64,000 nt of DNA, from positions 1 through 64,000 of the forward strand of contig CALJHC010000042.1 in NCBI GenBank assembly GCA_938075415.1. The letters run 5' to 3'. The notes under the pieces are model-generated. The model saw nothing but the letters and a program-made list of their open reading frames with translations, searched no databases and was not told the DNA's origin. The position numbers and the translations under genes were made by a program. Positions within the stretch are counted from its first letter, which is position 1, and each line of letters opens with the position of its first letter. This stretch comes from an uncultured Rubripirellula sp. (GTDB lineage Bacteria; Planctomycetota; Planctomycetia; Pirellulales; Pirellulaceae). Of this stretch, positions 26,513-34,657 are shown in pieces.

Positions 26513-26790
26513 GCCGGACGCGACGACGGGGGTGCCGCGCGCGGAGAACAGTTGCGCAGCGATGCCAGGCAATAAGCGATTTTCCTGTTGTAATCGCAGC
26601 CATTGTTCCTGGGCTTTTTGGTGGACTTTTTGGTGGACGTTTTGGTGGACGTTTTGGTGGACGTTTTATGGGCTGCCGCTCGCCATCCTGATTTGAAAAA
26701 GTCGCTTTGAGCGTCTCTGCGTGGATTGTTCGTTGGTCCCGGATTAGCTTTGCAAAAGGAGATCTCATCAAAGAAGATCGCGTTGGAATA
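26513..26790. other. Intergenic region with 12-bp tandem repeat
   Basis: Contains the tandem repeat listed at 26614-26673 and GC-rich sequence to its left. No gene is supported; the short frames across the repeat are artefacts of its period being a multiple of three. Confidence 0.5.
26614..26673. repeat. 12-bp tandem repeat, four to five units
   Basis: Four units of the form C[T/G]TTTTGGTGGA plus a fifth degenerate unit (CGTTTTATGGGC). Units 1-2 share CTTTTT and units 3-4 share CGTTTT. A frame across it reads F-G-G-R repeatedly, but there is no start with a ribosome site and no recognised protein. Confidence 0.85.
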
Positions 26791-26985
26791 TTATTCCGCG
26801 TTGGATTTTCCCCACATCACCAACCCTGCAATTAAACAGGCGATTGGCACCAGGAACGAACCGACTGCATAGCCGACGAGGTCTTCGAAGTCCCGTGGCC
26901 GATTGTCGGCGTCAACCAAATGATTGATCGCGACAAACATGCCGAAGACCGCGGTAACATAACAAACGATCGCAATGGTCCGCAT
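26791..26985 (-). CDS. Small membrane protein, two helices
   Basis: A 64-residue protein from ATG 26985 (MRTIAIVCYVTAVFGMFVAI); an upstream GTG at 27006 is possible. Helix 1 is at about 3-19, and helix 2 at about 39-58 (AVGSFLVPIACLIAGLVMWG), with a short acidic loop between. No family is recognised. It is isolated, between the scar zone and the DinB-like gene. Confidence 0.65.
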   Translation of the reverse strand: MRTIAIVCYVTAVFGMFVAINHLVDADNRPRDFEDLVGYAVGSFLVPIACLIAGLVMWGKSNAE

Positions 26986-27249
26986 TTGTTTTCCAATTTG
27001 GTTCACGAGCTAAAATGAGTATCCAGCAAGGTGTTCACTGAACCTGCATTCTCAGTCCTCAGTGCATGCAGAAGTTCCGGTAAAAAACTTTGGCTCTAGC
27101 TTGGTAACGTCACAGTTGAACGAGTCGCAGCGCACAGCTTGAAACGTAAAGCCGCGATAACCGCTACGAAGGGGCAACCTTTTGTTATTCGTTGGTCATT
27201 GAGGCAGCGATCGTTACGGATTCAGAACTATTGATTGGCTTTCACGAAG

Positions 27250-27873
27250 CTAATTATTTGGCCAATTTGGTAGCAGGAACTTCTTCTCTACATGCGCGGT
27301 ATGTTCGTCATAGTGCCGCTCCATCTGCTGCAGTAGAGCTTCCAAGGAGGGCCACGGGCTTGCGGGAGGTTTTTTGTTAGCGGGAAGGTTTTCCAGTAGG
27401 TGTGCATGGCGGCGGCAGAAGTTATCAACACGCTGCATCCATCTCGCCTCTTCTTTTCCGCTCCAGTTCGGATTTCTTGGTTGATAATCCTTTGGCATTT
27501 GACGGGGGTTTCTATTGATCACTGGAATATCAGGGTCCAGTGCGTGATAGATTTGCGAAAAGAACAGTAATTGACGACCCGCCATATGTTCAGCGTTCCA
27601 CCGAGGTGTGTGTGTACCGTTGGCGGGTTGGAAATTCATTTGCTCAACCGATAGCTTTCGAAAAACATCCTGTGAGCGTCGGTTGGCAGACTCCATGCGA
27701 TCAAACAGGTCGCTGAGGTGCTTCGGAACCGGTCTTGGTGCATCGATCAACGCCAAGGCACCCTCGAAGGCCGGTTTTTTATCAACGATGGATTGAGAAA
27801 AGGTTCTCTGCTGAGGAAGCATCCATATCCCAACAAGAACTGCCAACGCACCAAACTTCGTTCTTACCTGCAT
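27250..27873 (-). CDS. Secreted DinB-like protein
   Basis: A 207-residue protein with an N-terminal signal-peptide-like segment (KFGALAVLVGIWMLPQQRTF). The mature part has a four-helix DinB/YfiT-like pattern: SVEQMNFQPANGTHTPRWNA followed by EHMAGRQLLFFSQIYHALDP, and at the end LLQQMERHYDEHTAHVEKKF. The His residues in WNAEHMAGRQ, RRHAHLL and HYDEHTAH are where this superfamily binds a divalent metal. Its activity is unknown. It lies 50 nt downstream of the secretion operon and may belong to it. Confidence 0.8.
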   Translation of the reverse strand: MQVRTKFGALAVLVGIWMLPQQRTFSQSIVDKKPAFEGALALIDAPRPVPKHLSDLFDRMESANRRSQDVFRKLSVEQMNFQPANGTHTPRWNAEHMAGRQLLFFSQIYHALDPDIPVINRNPRQMPKDYQPRNPNWSGKEEARWMQRVDNFCRRHAHLLENLPANKKPPASPWPSLEALLQQMERHYDEHTAHVEKKFLLPNWPNN

Positions 27874-27922
27874 TGAAAATCAATCATTGAATGGTGAAAG
27901 GAGCATTTGGCGGAAACACTGA

Positions 27923-28789
27923 TTACTCGAGATTCTGTTCCCGCAGTTGATCAAGGGTCTGTAGCGTTAGCGGGATTTCTCCGTCACGTCGATCTGCTAG
28001 CTGTTGAAGAACTCTTTTGTCAGTTTGATCTGAGTGGAACTTGATTGAACCCGATCCGAATAGAATGTGCACGCCAGCGGGGTGCCGACTACCGATCGAG
28101 CCGACTATCTCTGGATCAGGATCAGCAAATTCATCCACATTGGTCGCGATGCCTTGTCCGACATTGCGAAGGGTTGCTCGAGTGCCGCTGAGCCATCCCA
28201 GGTCATTTATCCGGATCAATTTCTCCGATACAAACGCCGTGTTGGCAAGTCCATCGGGGATATCGTCCAGTGAGATTGTTTTATTCAAAACGAAGGATCC
28301 GAAATCGCTCGAATCAATCATTTTTTCGTTGGGATGATGAATTCCAACATAGCTACTAGCATTCCGTGAAACGCCTATCGCTGACGGGCACTGAATTCCC
28401 GGAAACATCACTGCCAAGACTTGTTCATTCGCATTTGCGTAAACACCAACCGAACGATCGATTTTTGATGCGATGACGGGTTGATCAAGGAGGTCCGAAA
28501 GACGGCCCAACCAGTTGTGATGATTTCCGTTGGCCTCGCTCTTAATGGGCCCCGATTCGGACACGGTTCCCACTGGTAAATGGAGCCAACGATCGTGGTA
28601 GCTCTGCAACGCAAGGCTGATGGAAGTTAAATTTGACTGACAGGTTACTTGACGTGCGGACTCACGCATCGCTTGCACCGCTGGTGAGAGCAATCCAATA
28701 ATGACTCCAATGATTGCAATCACAACGAGTAACTCGACCAAGGTAAATGCACCGTTGCGTTTAGCTGAATAGATAGATGAGGTATCCAT
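27923..28789 (-). CDS. DUF1559 pilin-like protein
   Basis: A 288-residue protein starting at ATG 28789, MDTSSIYSAKRNGAFTLVEL. The short leader, the prepilin site before F-T-L-V-E, and the hydrophobic helix LLVVIAIIGVIIGLLSPAVQ are typical of type IV prepilins. The frame is open up to 28867, but the shorter leader suits prepilin peptidase. The next block AMRESARQVTCQSNLTSISL and the terminal motif VHILFGSGSIKFHSDQ (normally CDGSV) define the planctomycete DUF1559 family, here in a diverged form. It is the last gene of the secretion-type operon and its probable substrate. Confidence 0.9.
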   Translation of the reverse strand: MDTSSIYSAKRNGAFTLVELLVVIAIIGVIIGLLSPAVQAMRESARQVTCQSNLTSISLALQSYHDRWLHLPVGTVSESGPIKSEANGNHHNWLGRLSDLLDQPVIASKIDRSVGVYANANEQVLAVMFPGIQCPSAIGVSRNASSYVGIHHPNEKMIDSSDFGSFVLNKTISLDDIPDGLANTAFVSEKLIRINDLGWLSGTRATLRNVGQGIATNVDEFADPDPEIVGSIGSRHPAGVHILFGSGSIKFHSDQTDKRVLQQLADRRDGEIPLTLQTLDQLREQNLE

Positions 28790-28953
28790 GTTTGCTGATT
28801 TCCGCATTGCCGGGCATGCTCGTGTGGCATGCGCTGATTGAAGTTGTGGATTGATATTATTCATCACTAACCGTTCTGTCAGAAGGTGGATTGTGGAATC
28901 CCATCTCTGTTTAAGTGTGATTCAAGATCCAAATCGATCTTATGTTTGTGGTG

Positions 28954-29337
28954 TTATTCTGGAGGTTGCTGCATTCGCTGGATGGTCAAAAGCTCATTTC
29001 CATTGTGTATTAATGTCCCGAGATACAGCTCTTGAACATTATCGTCGTTAAGCACCCTCGTGATCTCAATCCAATCATTCTTGGAGGCATCAATAGGTAA
29101 TTTAAAGTTCGTCACATCTGAAGGATTAATTTCATGTACCGCACTGATGGCATTTTCTAGCAAGGTAATTGCCTCACGCTCCCTCTCGACTCGAAAATCC
29201 AAGTTGGATTGCCTTACCATTGTGGCTGAAAAAACACTGATCAGCATGGCGAGTGTGATGACTAGCATTAGCAGTGCGGATCCACTCCGCTCGGAACTAT
29301 TTTGTTCGATTCCTGATCTGGTTTTTGCGGTATTCAT
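28954..29337 (-). CDS. GspK/PilX-like minor pseudopilin
   Basis: A 127-residue protein from ATG 29337 (MNTAKTRSGIEQNSSERSGS), in an ATGA overlap with the upstream gene. A single hydrophobic helix (ALLMLVITLAMLISVFSATM) starts immediately after RSGS. It lacks the usual Glu at position 5, as GspK/PilX-type minor pseudopilins do. The remainder is a short soluble domain, much smaller than typical GspK. Its place after two other pseudopilin genes supports the assignment. Confidence 0.75.
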   Translation of the reverse strand: MNTAKTRSGIEQNSSERSGSALLMLVITLAMLISVFSATMVRQSNLDFRVEREREAITLLENAISAVHEINPSDVTNFKLPIDASKNDWIEITRVLNDDNVQELYLGTLIHNGNELLTIQRMQQPPE

Positions 29338-29849
29338 GAGTCGGTACCTCGCCAGCCTGCGATCACGGTAATGGGTTGTGCGGGAAACCGCTTTTCGGTG
29401 AGCGTCCATCGAACCGGATCGTTGGCATCAGGTTGGGAGAGCTCGATTTCTACTTCCAGCCCGAACTCGAACCTTTCTAGCCTCTTGTCTGTTCCTGTCT
29501 GAATGCGGGTGATTTGCGAGTTGCCCACGATCTGATAGGAAATAGTTTCATCTGGTCGTTGAAGATGTAGTTCATTCACGCTTTCAAGAATGAGTTGACG
29601 ATTCTTTCCTCGAGCGTCTTCCCTGAACACTCTAGCAAAGCGTCTGACTTCTTGCCGGAATACTCGGCTATCTTTCGATCTCTGTTGACTACGTTGAGCT
29701 AATGTCACCAAGCCTAAAGCCGAACCCATTAATGCAGTCAGGATTGCAAACGAGATGGTGATTTCAATTAACGTGAATGCCGAACGCCGTCGTTGCCGCG
29801 CATTTTGATTAAGAGGGAATCTAGTAGCTCGTTGATTTTTATTATTCAT
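29334..29849 (-). CDS. GspJ-like pseudopilin
   Basis: A 171-residue protein from ATG 29849 (MNNKNQRATRFPLNQNARQR). After a basic leader the prepilin motif A-F-T-L-I-E begins the helix TLIEITISFAILTALMGSAL. The soluble part (DEISYQIVGN-like beta strands, RWTLTEKRFPAQ) fits a GspJ-type minor pseudopilin. The start overlaps the upstream gene's stop by 8 nt, and an in-frame ATG at 29861 is an alternative. Confidence 0.82.
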   Translation of the reverse strand: MNNKNQRATRFPLNQNARQRRRSAFTLIEITISFAILTALMGSALGLVTLAQRSQQRSKDSRVFRQEVRRFARVFREDARGKNRQLILESVNELHLQRPDETISYQIVGNSQITRIQTGTDKRLERFEFGLEVEIELSQPDANDPVRWTLTEKRFPAQPITVIAGWRGTDS

Positions 29850-30249
29850 TGTCTGGCTCAATGCTCCACAAATGCCGAGTCCTTGTTGCAGATCCTTCCC
29901 CTAGTGTGAATTGGAAGTGGATTCCTTGGAGGGATTCGTCGGAGAATGGGGTGAGTGAAACTTGGGCTCCAACTGCCGCAGCATTTTGAGCTGCCATAAT
30001 CTTTCGTTTGACATGGCTGTACGACTTTAATTGATCAACCAGGTTATCGAGTACCACTGAATCAGCGAGTCGCTGATGGGAACGTGAGTCATACGCCTGG
30101 ACACTTTGATTGATTTTGAGCATCGCCGTCATTGCGACGGAAAGGAAACCAATGGCCACGATTGACTCGAACAAGGTAAACCCTGCTCTCGGGTCCTGGC
30201 GATCGTAGTCGATGTCGGTGTCGGTTAATGCCATTGATTGCGAGCTCAT
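29842..30249 (-). CDS. GspI-like pseudopilin
   Basis: A 135-residue protein from ATG 30249 (MSSQSMALTDTDIDYDRQDP). Prepilin motif G-F-T-L-F-E precedes the helix SIVAIGFLSVAMTAMLKINQ. The small soluble domain ends in RHLWSIEPDNE. The ATG overlaps the upstream stop (ATGA). The size and position suggest a GspI/H-type minor pseudopilin. Confidence 0.8.
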   Translation of the reverse strand: MSSQSMALTDTDIDYDRQDPRAGFTLFESIVAIGFLSVAMTAMLKINQSVQAYDSRSHQRLADSVVLDNLVDQLKSYSHVKRKIMAAQNAAAVGAQVSLTPFSDESLQGIHFQFTLGEGSATRTRHLWSIEPDNE

Positions 30250-31514
30250 GCCAATTGTGAAACTAAGCCATAGATTAAGCGGAAGATCACTGAAAGCGTT
30301 GCAAAAGCGTAGATTCCAGTCAGGGCTAGCACCAAGGGTACCAGCCAGGTCATACGCACTTGCCAACGGTAATTCAATCTTCGGTCAATTGAATTTGCCA
30401 AACTATCAAGTGCTGTTGGAAGGTTGCCGGTTTCTGACGCGGATACCAACCAAGAGCTTTCATTAGATCGAATGATTCCAGATTGCCGGATCGCTTTGTC
30501 AAACGCACTACCGGCGGCGATGAGGACTGCGCTCTTTCGACAACGCGACGCAATCCACTTAACACGAGACGTGTCCCCCGCAATCTTCAGTAGCTCATGA
30601 TCCGCCTTTCCAACTCGAACACCGCGAGCCAATGATCGAAGAACCGTGCTCCGTTGTCGATCAATCCATGAGCGTCCGAACCATGGGATCAGACGCACTG
30701 ACCAGGCTGGCAGTTTTGGAATCAATAAGGCCAAGAACAGCCATAGGACGAAGGAAAAAGCAAAGATAGTAAAAGCCCTGATGAAGAATTGCATGTTCCC
30801 CATGAAAAAGCTTGCCTGTAAGGCAAAGGTGGCGTCAAATTCTATGACGACCGGCAGCACAAATCGCTTTGTCTGTTCTCCGATCAGGCTGCCGCCAAGT
30901 AACAGAATCACCAGGTAAGTGAGCTGATAGTTGACTTGCGAATTGGTCTGCCAGGAATTCCTTTCGAGGTACTCAGGATCCAAATGCTTTTGATACGAAT
31001 TGTCCACCGCGGGCGGTTTCAGCGGGATTTCGTCAGACATCAAGGCCAGTGTGTCTGGGTCAAGTGGCAATCTGGACAACAGTAAACGGCTGCGTTCGGT
31101 ATCACCTTTTTGTAACGCTGTAACACACCTTTTTAAACGTACTGCTAACCCGCTGCGAAACGTGTTGCTGATGAGTTCCAGAGTTGTGGCCAGCGGCATG
31201 TTCTGCTGCAGCACCATTTTTAAACAACGATTGAGACTGCCTTTTTCCTCGCGGTAACACAAGGCGGAATTGGTGATCGAAGAACAGACCATCAAGGCCA
31301 CTATCAAAAGCGAGATCGGATGGGGCATCGAAAAGATAACAGCAAGGATGCCCGAGATCCCCATCAGAATCTCTCCGATCACGGTTGCTTCCAAGAGAAT
31401 ACTTAACGCTAGATTAGCCTTTCTCTTGATGAGGTAGCGTCTGATCCATCTGGTAATTCTTATCGCGGCTGTCATTCCCGCGACGATGTAAAAACAGAGA
31501 AACGGTGAGTCCAT
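30246..31514 (-). CDS. GspF-like inner-membrane protein 1
   Basis: A 422-residue membrane protein (start ATG 31514; GTG 31517 directly before it). There are several membrane helices: GEILMGISGILAVIFSMPHP, LTYLVILLLGGSLIG, FTIFAFSFVLWLFLALLIPK and, at the end, WLVPLVLALTGIYAFATLSV. The C-terminal part has the T2SF shape: GSAFDKAIRQSGIIRSNESSWLVSASETGNLPTALDSLAN. The Glu-Thr-Gly motif is the usual GspF hallmark. Its N-terminus (about 150 residues) does not resemble a standard GspF cytosolic domain. It is one of three GspF-like genes in this operon. Confidence 0.8.
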   Translation of the reverse strand: MDSPFLCFYIVAGMTAAIRITRWIRRYLIKRKANLALSILLEATVIGEILMGISGILAVIFSMPHPISLLIVALMVCSSITNSALCYREEKGSLNRCLKMVLQQNMPLATTLELISNTFRSGLAVRLKRCVTALQKGDTERSRLLLSRLPLDPDTLALMSDEIPLKPPAVDNSYQKHLDPEYLERNSWQTNSQVNYQLTYLVILLLGGSLIGEQTKRFVLPVVIEFDATFALQASFFMGNMQFFIRAFTIFAFSFVLWLFLALLIPKLPAWSVRLIPWFGRSWIDRQRSTVLRSLARGVRVGKADHELLKIAGDTSRVKWIASRCRKSAVLIAAGSAFDKAIRQSGIIRSNESSWLVSASETGNLPTALDSLANSIDRRLNYRWQVRMTWLVPLVLALTGIYAFATLSVIFRLIYGLVSQLA

Positions 31515-31516
31515 CA

Positions 31517-32347
31517 CTAAGTAAGACCCTCCAATGCCAACAGCAGAAAAGAGCTAGAGGAGTACAACGCATAGGCGGCAATGAAGGCGGAAACTAGAAT
31601 AATCATGTTGGAAAGAAACACGTTAGCACGTGCGAAACGTGATTGTGCTAGAAGGTGTGACTCTTCCGTAGCACTTTCCCATAACGCTACCGTTTGCTCG
31701 GGCGTCTTTTCTTGGAGGAACACACCTGATAACACGGCCAACGGTGGAACACGCAGTGGTGAAGTGCCTAGTATGTCTGAAAATGCTTGTCCTTGATCGA
31801 GTTGCTTTGATGCATGATCCGCCCAATGACTGATGCTGGGATTGCCAATGGTAACGGATGCCTGTTCCAAAGCCGCGGGGTAAGGCTGCCCACTGCTCAC
31901 GCATTGATAAACGGTCTGGCACAGTTCTGCAGCTGCCAAGCATTCCATCGTTGGTCCAATAAGTGGCACATTCGCCATCCATCTGCTCAACCATGCCGTG
32001 AGTCGGTGCTTGATGAAGAGTATCGTGAATATTGATGCAATAAGGCAGCAGGCCGCGCTGAGAAGGTAGAGTAAAAATAGGGTATGCATCCACTCGATAT
32101 TCGGGTTTTCTAGGATTGACAGGAAAAAATTCCCTGGCTCCCACGTCAGATACACAGTGCCCCGACCGACTCTCTCCATCATCTGAATAAGAAATGACCC
32201 AATCAACAGCGCAAACACTAGATAGCCCGTGCCTGTCAGAACGAGTCGCACCATTTGTCGGTGAATCGAGTAACGAATGTCACTCCACCATTCGATCTTA
32301 GCTTTCTGTGTGATAGAAATCTGATTGTCGGAAACCGGATTCGTCAA
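31517..32347 (-). CDS. GspF-like inner-membrane protein 2 (short)
   Basis: A 276-residue membrane protein. Two N-terminal helices (LTGTGYLVFALLIGSFLIQM and TLFLLYLLSAACCLIASIFT) precede a cytosolic domain with GPTMECLAAAELCQTVYQCV and SSGQPYPAALEQASVTIGNP, the T2SF-type helical region. One last helix (MIILVSAFIAAYALYSSSSF) ends the protein. It contains a single T2SF-like unit instead of the usual two, so it is about 120 residues shorter than a full GspF. It overlaps both neighbours, ATGA at its start and TAGTG at its end. Confidence 0.75.
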   Translation of the reverse strand: MTNPVSDNQISITQKAKIEWWSDIRYSIHRQMVRLVLTGTGYLVFALLIGSFLIQMMERVGRGTVYLTWEPGNFFLSILENPNIEWMHTLFLLYLLSAACCLIASIFTILFIKHRLTAWLSRWMANVPLIGPTMECLAAAELCQTVYQCVSSGQPYPAALEQASVTIGNPSISHWADHASKQLDQGQAFSDILGTSPLRVPPLAVLSGVFLQEKTPEQTVALWESATEESHLLAQSRFARANVFLSNMIILVSAFIAAYALYSSSSFLLLALEGLT

Positions 32348-33402
32348 GTCAGGGTTCCCTTCAATTCTTCAAGGACTGGATACAGGATGACTTGGAACAA
32401 GATAATCATGACGATGATGATCAATGCCCATCCAATGATTTGCGGAGCCCAAATGCGACTCCATTGTCCCTGATAATTGGATCTGCTTTGATAAATCTCG
32501 CTGAGACTTTTAAGATCATCCGCGACAGCGTCAGGATGTCTTGTTCCCGAAGCGAGGTCAATCAAGCATTGTCTCAGTAGATCCGGGCAAGTGGTGGGAA
32601 TCGCTAACTCGTCTGCAGAAAGATAGCCTTGGCGAAGCTTCTCAGGAACATCGCTCCATTGCTCCGAAACCCCGGCCACCTCAGCCGATAATGTGATGAT
32701 GGTTGGTAGATCAGGTTGACCCTGCTTGGGACTGTCTTGGGCACAATCAGACAAAGCGATTGTTGGTTGCAGTTGCGTGGCGATCCAGCGGGAGAAAACG
32801 GCATAGTCCCTATAGAATCGGCCCTTGAAATTCAATCGATTTGCGAGAAAAACAACCACGAAGGTCAAGCCTGAAACAAAGATCAATCCGCATGCCCCAG
32901 CGATTCGCGGATTTTTGGTCAGACTCTGTGCGACGCCTCGCACAACTCCATCAAACGGTAGCAGACCAGCGTCAGCAGTTGATTGAATTATAAATGGCAG
33001 GATTGAAAAGAGGATAATCGCAGCAATGATTGCATTGAACAGGGGCGCGATTGCTGCAAGTCTTGTCTGTTTTCTCTCTTCCGTCGACTGTCGGATCGAA
33101 TCAACCAACAGGTAAAGGGGTTCACACGATCTTGTTTCGATCACCACTTGCAGGGTTGATCGAATGGCGGTTTGGTATTGCCCGGCGATATCATTAAACG
33201 ACTCCGTAAGATTTTTGCCCTGTTCTAGATTGTGTCGGATGGATTTTGCCGCATTTCCCAGGTCTCCAAGAGATACATCTTCGTAGAGCTTTAATCCCGT
33301 GGAAAGGGGTTTTTTAGAAGCGACGAGGTTTGCTACTTCTGAAAGCAGCAGCATCAGCGCTTCTTCGCTTGGGCTTGTCTCGGGAGTCGTGGATGACTTC
33401 AT
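32344..33402 (-). CDS. GspF-like inner-membrane protein 3
   Basis: A 352-residue membrane protein. The N-terminal cytosolic unit, LGDLGNAAKSIRHNLEQGKN and LTESFNDIAGQYQTAIRSTL, is a T2SF-like four-helix bundle. It is followed by helices IAPLFNAIIAAIILFSILPF and IAGACGLIFVSGLTFVVVFL. A second unit with ITLSAEVAGVSEQWSDVPEK leads to the last helix (IIGWALIIIVMIILFQVILY). This is the most GspF-like of the three. It follows the ATPase directly with an ATGA overlap. Confidence 0.82.
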   Translation of the reverse strand: MKSSTTPETSPSEEALMLLLSEVANLVASKKPLSTGLKLYEDVSLGDLGNAAKSIRHNLEQGKNLTESFNDIAGQYQTAIRSTLQVVIETRSCEPLYLLVDSIRQSTEERKQTRLAAIAPLFNAIIAAIILFSILPFIIQSTADAGLLPFDGVVRGVAQSLTKNPRIAGACGLIFVSGLTFVVVFLANRLNFKGRFYRDYAVFSRWIATQLQPTIALSDCAQDSPKQGQPDLPTIITLSAEVAGVSEQWSDVPEKLRQGYLSADELAIPTTCPDLLRQCLIDLASGTRHPDAVADDLKSLSEIYQSRSNYQGQWSRIWAPQIIGWALIIIVMIILFQVILYPVLEELKGTLT

Positions 33403-34565
33403 GTGAGTCTTCCCAGTACGCGGAACACTTCTGGGGCATCAGTAATCTGATTGTCGATCAAATCCTTCGCTTGATCTCGTAACGAGACGATCCCGTTCTG
33501 GCGTGCCATTTTATCGAGTTCATCGGCGGACATTCCCAACTCGAGGCTGTTGAATATTTGATGCGTCTCATCGGAATCGTCGAATTCGATCAACTGGAAA
33601 AGAGGCACTCTTCCACGATAACCAGTTCCATGACATTGGTCACAATCGTTCTTGCGAGATTTCGCCGCCTGGCAATGTTTGCAAAGGCATCGTACCAAAC
33701 GCTGGCATACGATCCCTCGTAATCCAGTTCGAATGGCGTAGGTCGGTAACTTCATTTGCACCATTCGTCTCAACGTTGATCCTAGTGATCCAGCATGAAT
33801 CGAAGAGAAGCAGAGGTGACCGGTCATCGATGCAGAAAGTACCGCTTCGGCAGTCTCGGTGTCACGGATTTCGCTGACCAATAACACTTCGGCATCCTGG
33901 CGAACGGCTGAACGCATGGCTGCCGCGAGTGTTAACCCGCTGTGAGGCTGTAGCTGTGACTGGCTAATGGATTCGATGACGGATTCAACGGGGTCTTCGA
34001 TGGTCAGCACACTCCGGTTTTGTTCAGCGGTTGCAATGTACTGCAGGCAAGCATAGAGAGTGGTTGTCTTGCCACTGCCAGCTGGGCCAGCAACCAGCAG
34101 ACATCCGTCACGAGATTCACAGACTCGTTTCAATCGGGATGCCAGGTTCTCAATGAGGCCGAGTTGGTCCAAATCAAGAACGGTGCCGCTGTGCCCCATG
34201 ATACGGATAACTGCTCGATTGCCATAGACTGTTGCAAACACGCCTAGCCGCATTTCAAACGTATTGCTTTTCCCGTGACTCCATTGAAATGCGCCTTCTT
34301 GCGGAACGCCACCCATGTAAGAGGGCAATTTAGCCAGGGACATTAAACGCGCGACGGGACTGGTCTTTGAATCATGCGGAACCGTTTTCGCTAAGTGCAG
34401 AACACCGTCCACACGGTAGTAGACCTCCCAGCGATCTCGCCGCGGTTGGAAATGAATATCACTAGCGGATTGATCGATTGCATCCGACAAACATTCATCA
34501 ACCATCTCGGTCGCAAAGGCCAAATCGTTTTCAGATTGACGCGAGATGGAAAGAGGAAATGGCAT
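33399..34565 (-). CDS. GspE/PilB-type secretion ATPase
   Basis: A 388-residue ATPase. N2 domain at about residues 20-110 with DQSASDIHFQPRRDRWEVYY. Walker A is GPAGSGKTTT at 160-169; Asp box TIEDPVESV at 188-196; Walker B DAEVLLVSEIRD at 224-235 (Ser replaces the common Gly in V-G-E-I-R-D); His box GHLCFSSIHAGS. A zinc-type motif, CLCKHCQ and CDQCHG, occurs near residues 300-320. It lacks the N1 domain of full-length GspE, so it is shorter than most assembly ATPases. It is the first gene of the operon and powers the three GspF-like proteins. Confidence 0.93.
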   Translation of the reverse strand: MPFPLSISRQSENDLAFATEMVDECLSDAIDQSASDIHFQPRRDRWEVYYRVDGVLHLAKTVPHDSKTSPVARLMSLAKLPSYMGGVPQEGAFQWSHGKSNTFEMRLGVFATVYGNRAVIRIMGHSGTVLDLDQLGLIENLASRLKRVCESRDGCLLVAGPAGSGKTTTLYACLQYIATAEQNRSVLTIEDPVESVIESISQSQLQPHSGLTLAAAMRSAVRQDAEVLLVSEIRDTETAEAVLSASMTGHLCFSSIHAGSLGSTLRRMVQMKLPTYAIRTGLRGIVCQRLVRCLCKHCQAAKSRKNDCDQCHGTGYRGRVPLFQLIEFDDSDETHQIFNSLELGMSADELDKMARQNGIVSLRDQAKDLIDNQITDAPEVFRVLGRLT

Positions 34566-34657
34566 CGGTTATCGGATCTTTTGTTCGGAAGTAGACGAGG
34601 TACCGCGAAGAGATCTGTTATAGTCTATAAAAAATTGTTGTTTGGGGTAACTGTACG
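34566..34657. promoter_or_regulatory. Divergent promoter region between GspE and DUF1559 genes
   Basis: These 92 bp separate two genes facing away from each other, so both promoters must lie here. On the plus strand TATAGTCTATAAAA at about 34620-34633 is a candidate -10 region for the DUF1559 gene; no clear -35 was seen. The self-complementary TATAGACTATA-like core might also serve the other direction. Confidence 0.4.

Noticed and set aside
26479..26691. Frame with repeated F-G-G-R across the 12-bp repeat
   Set aside because: The frame exists only because the repeat period is a multiple of three. It has no ribosome site or homology.
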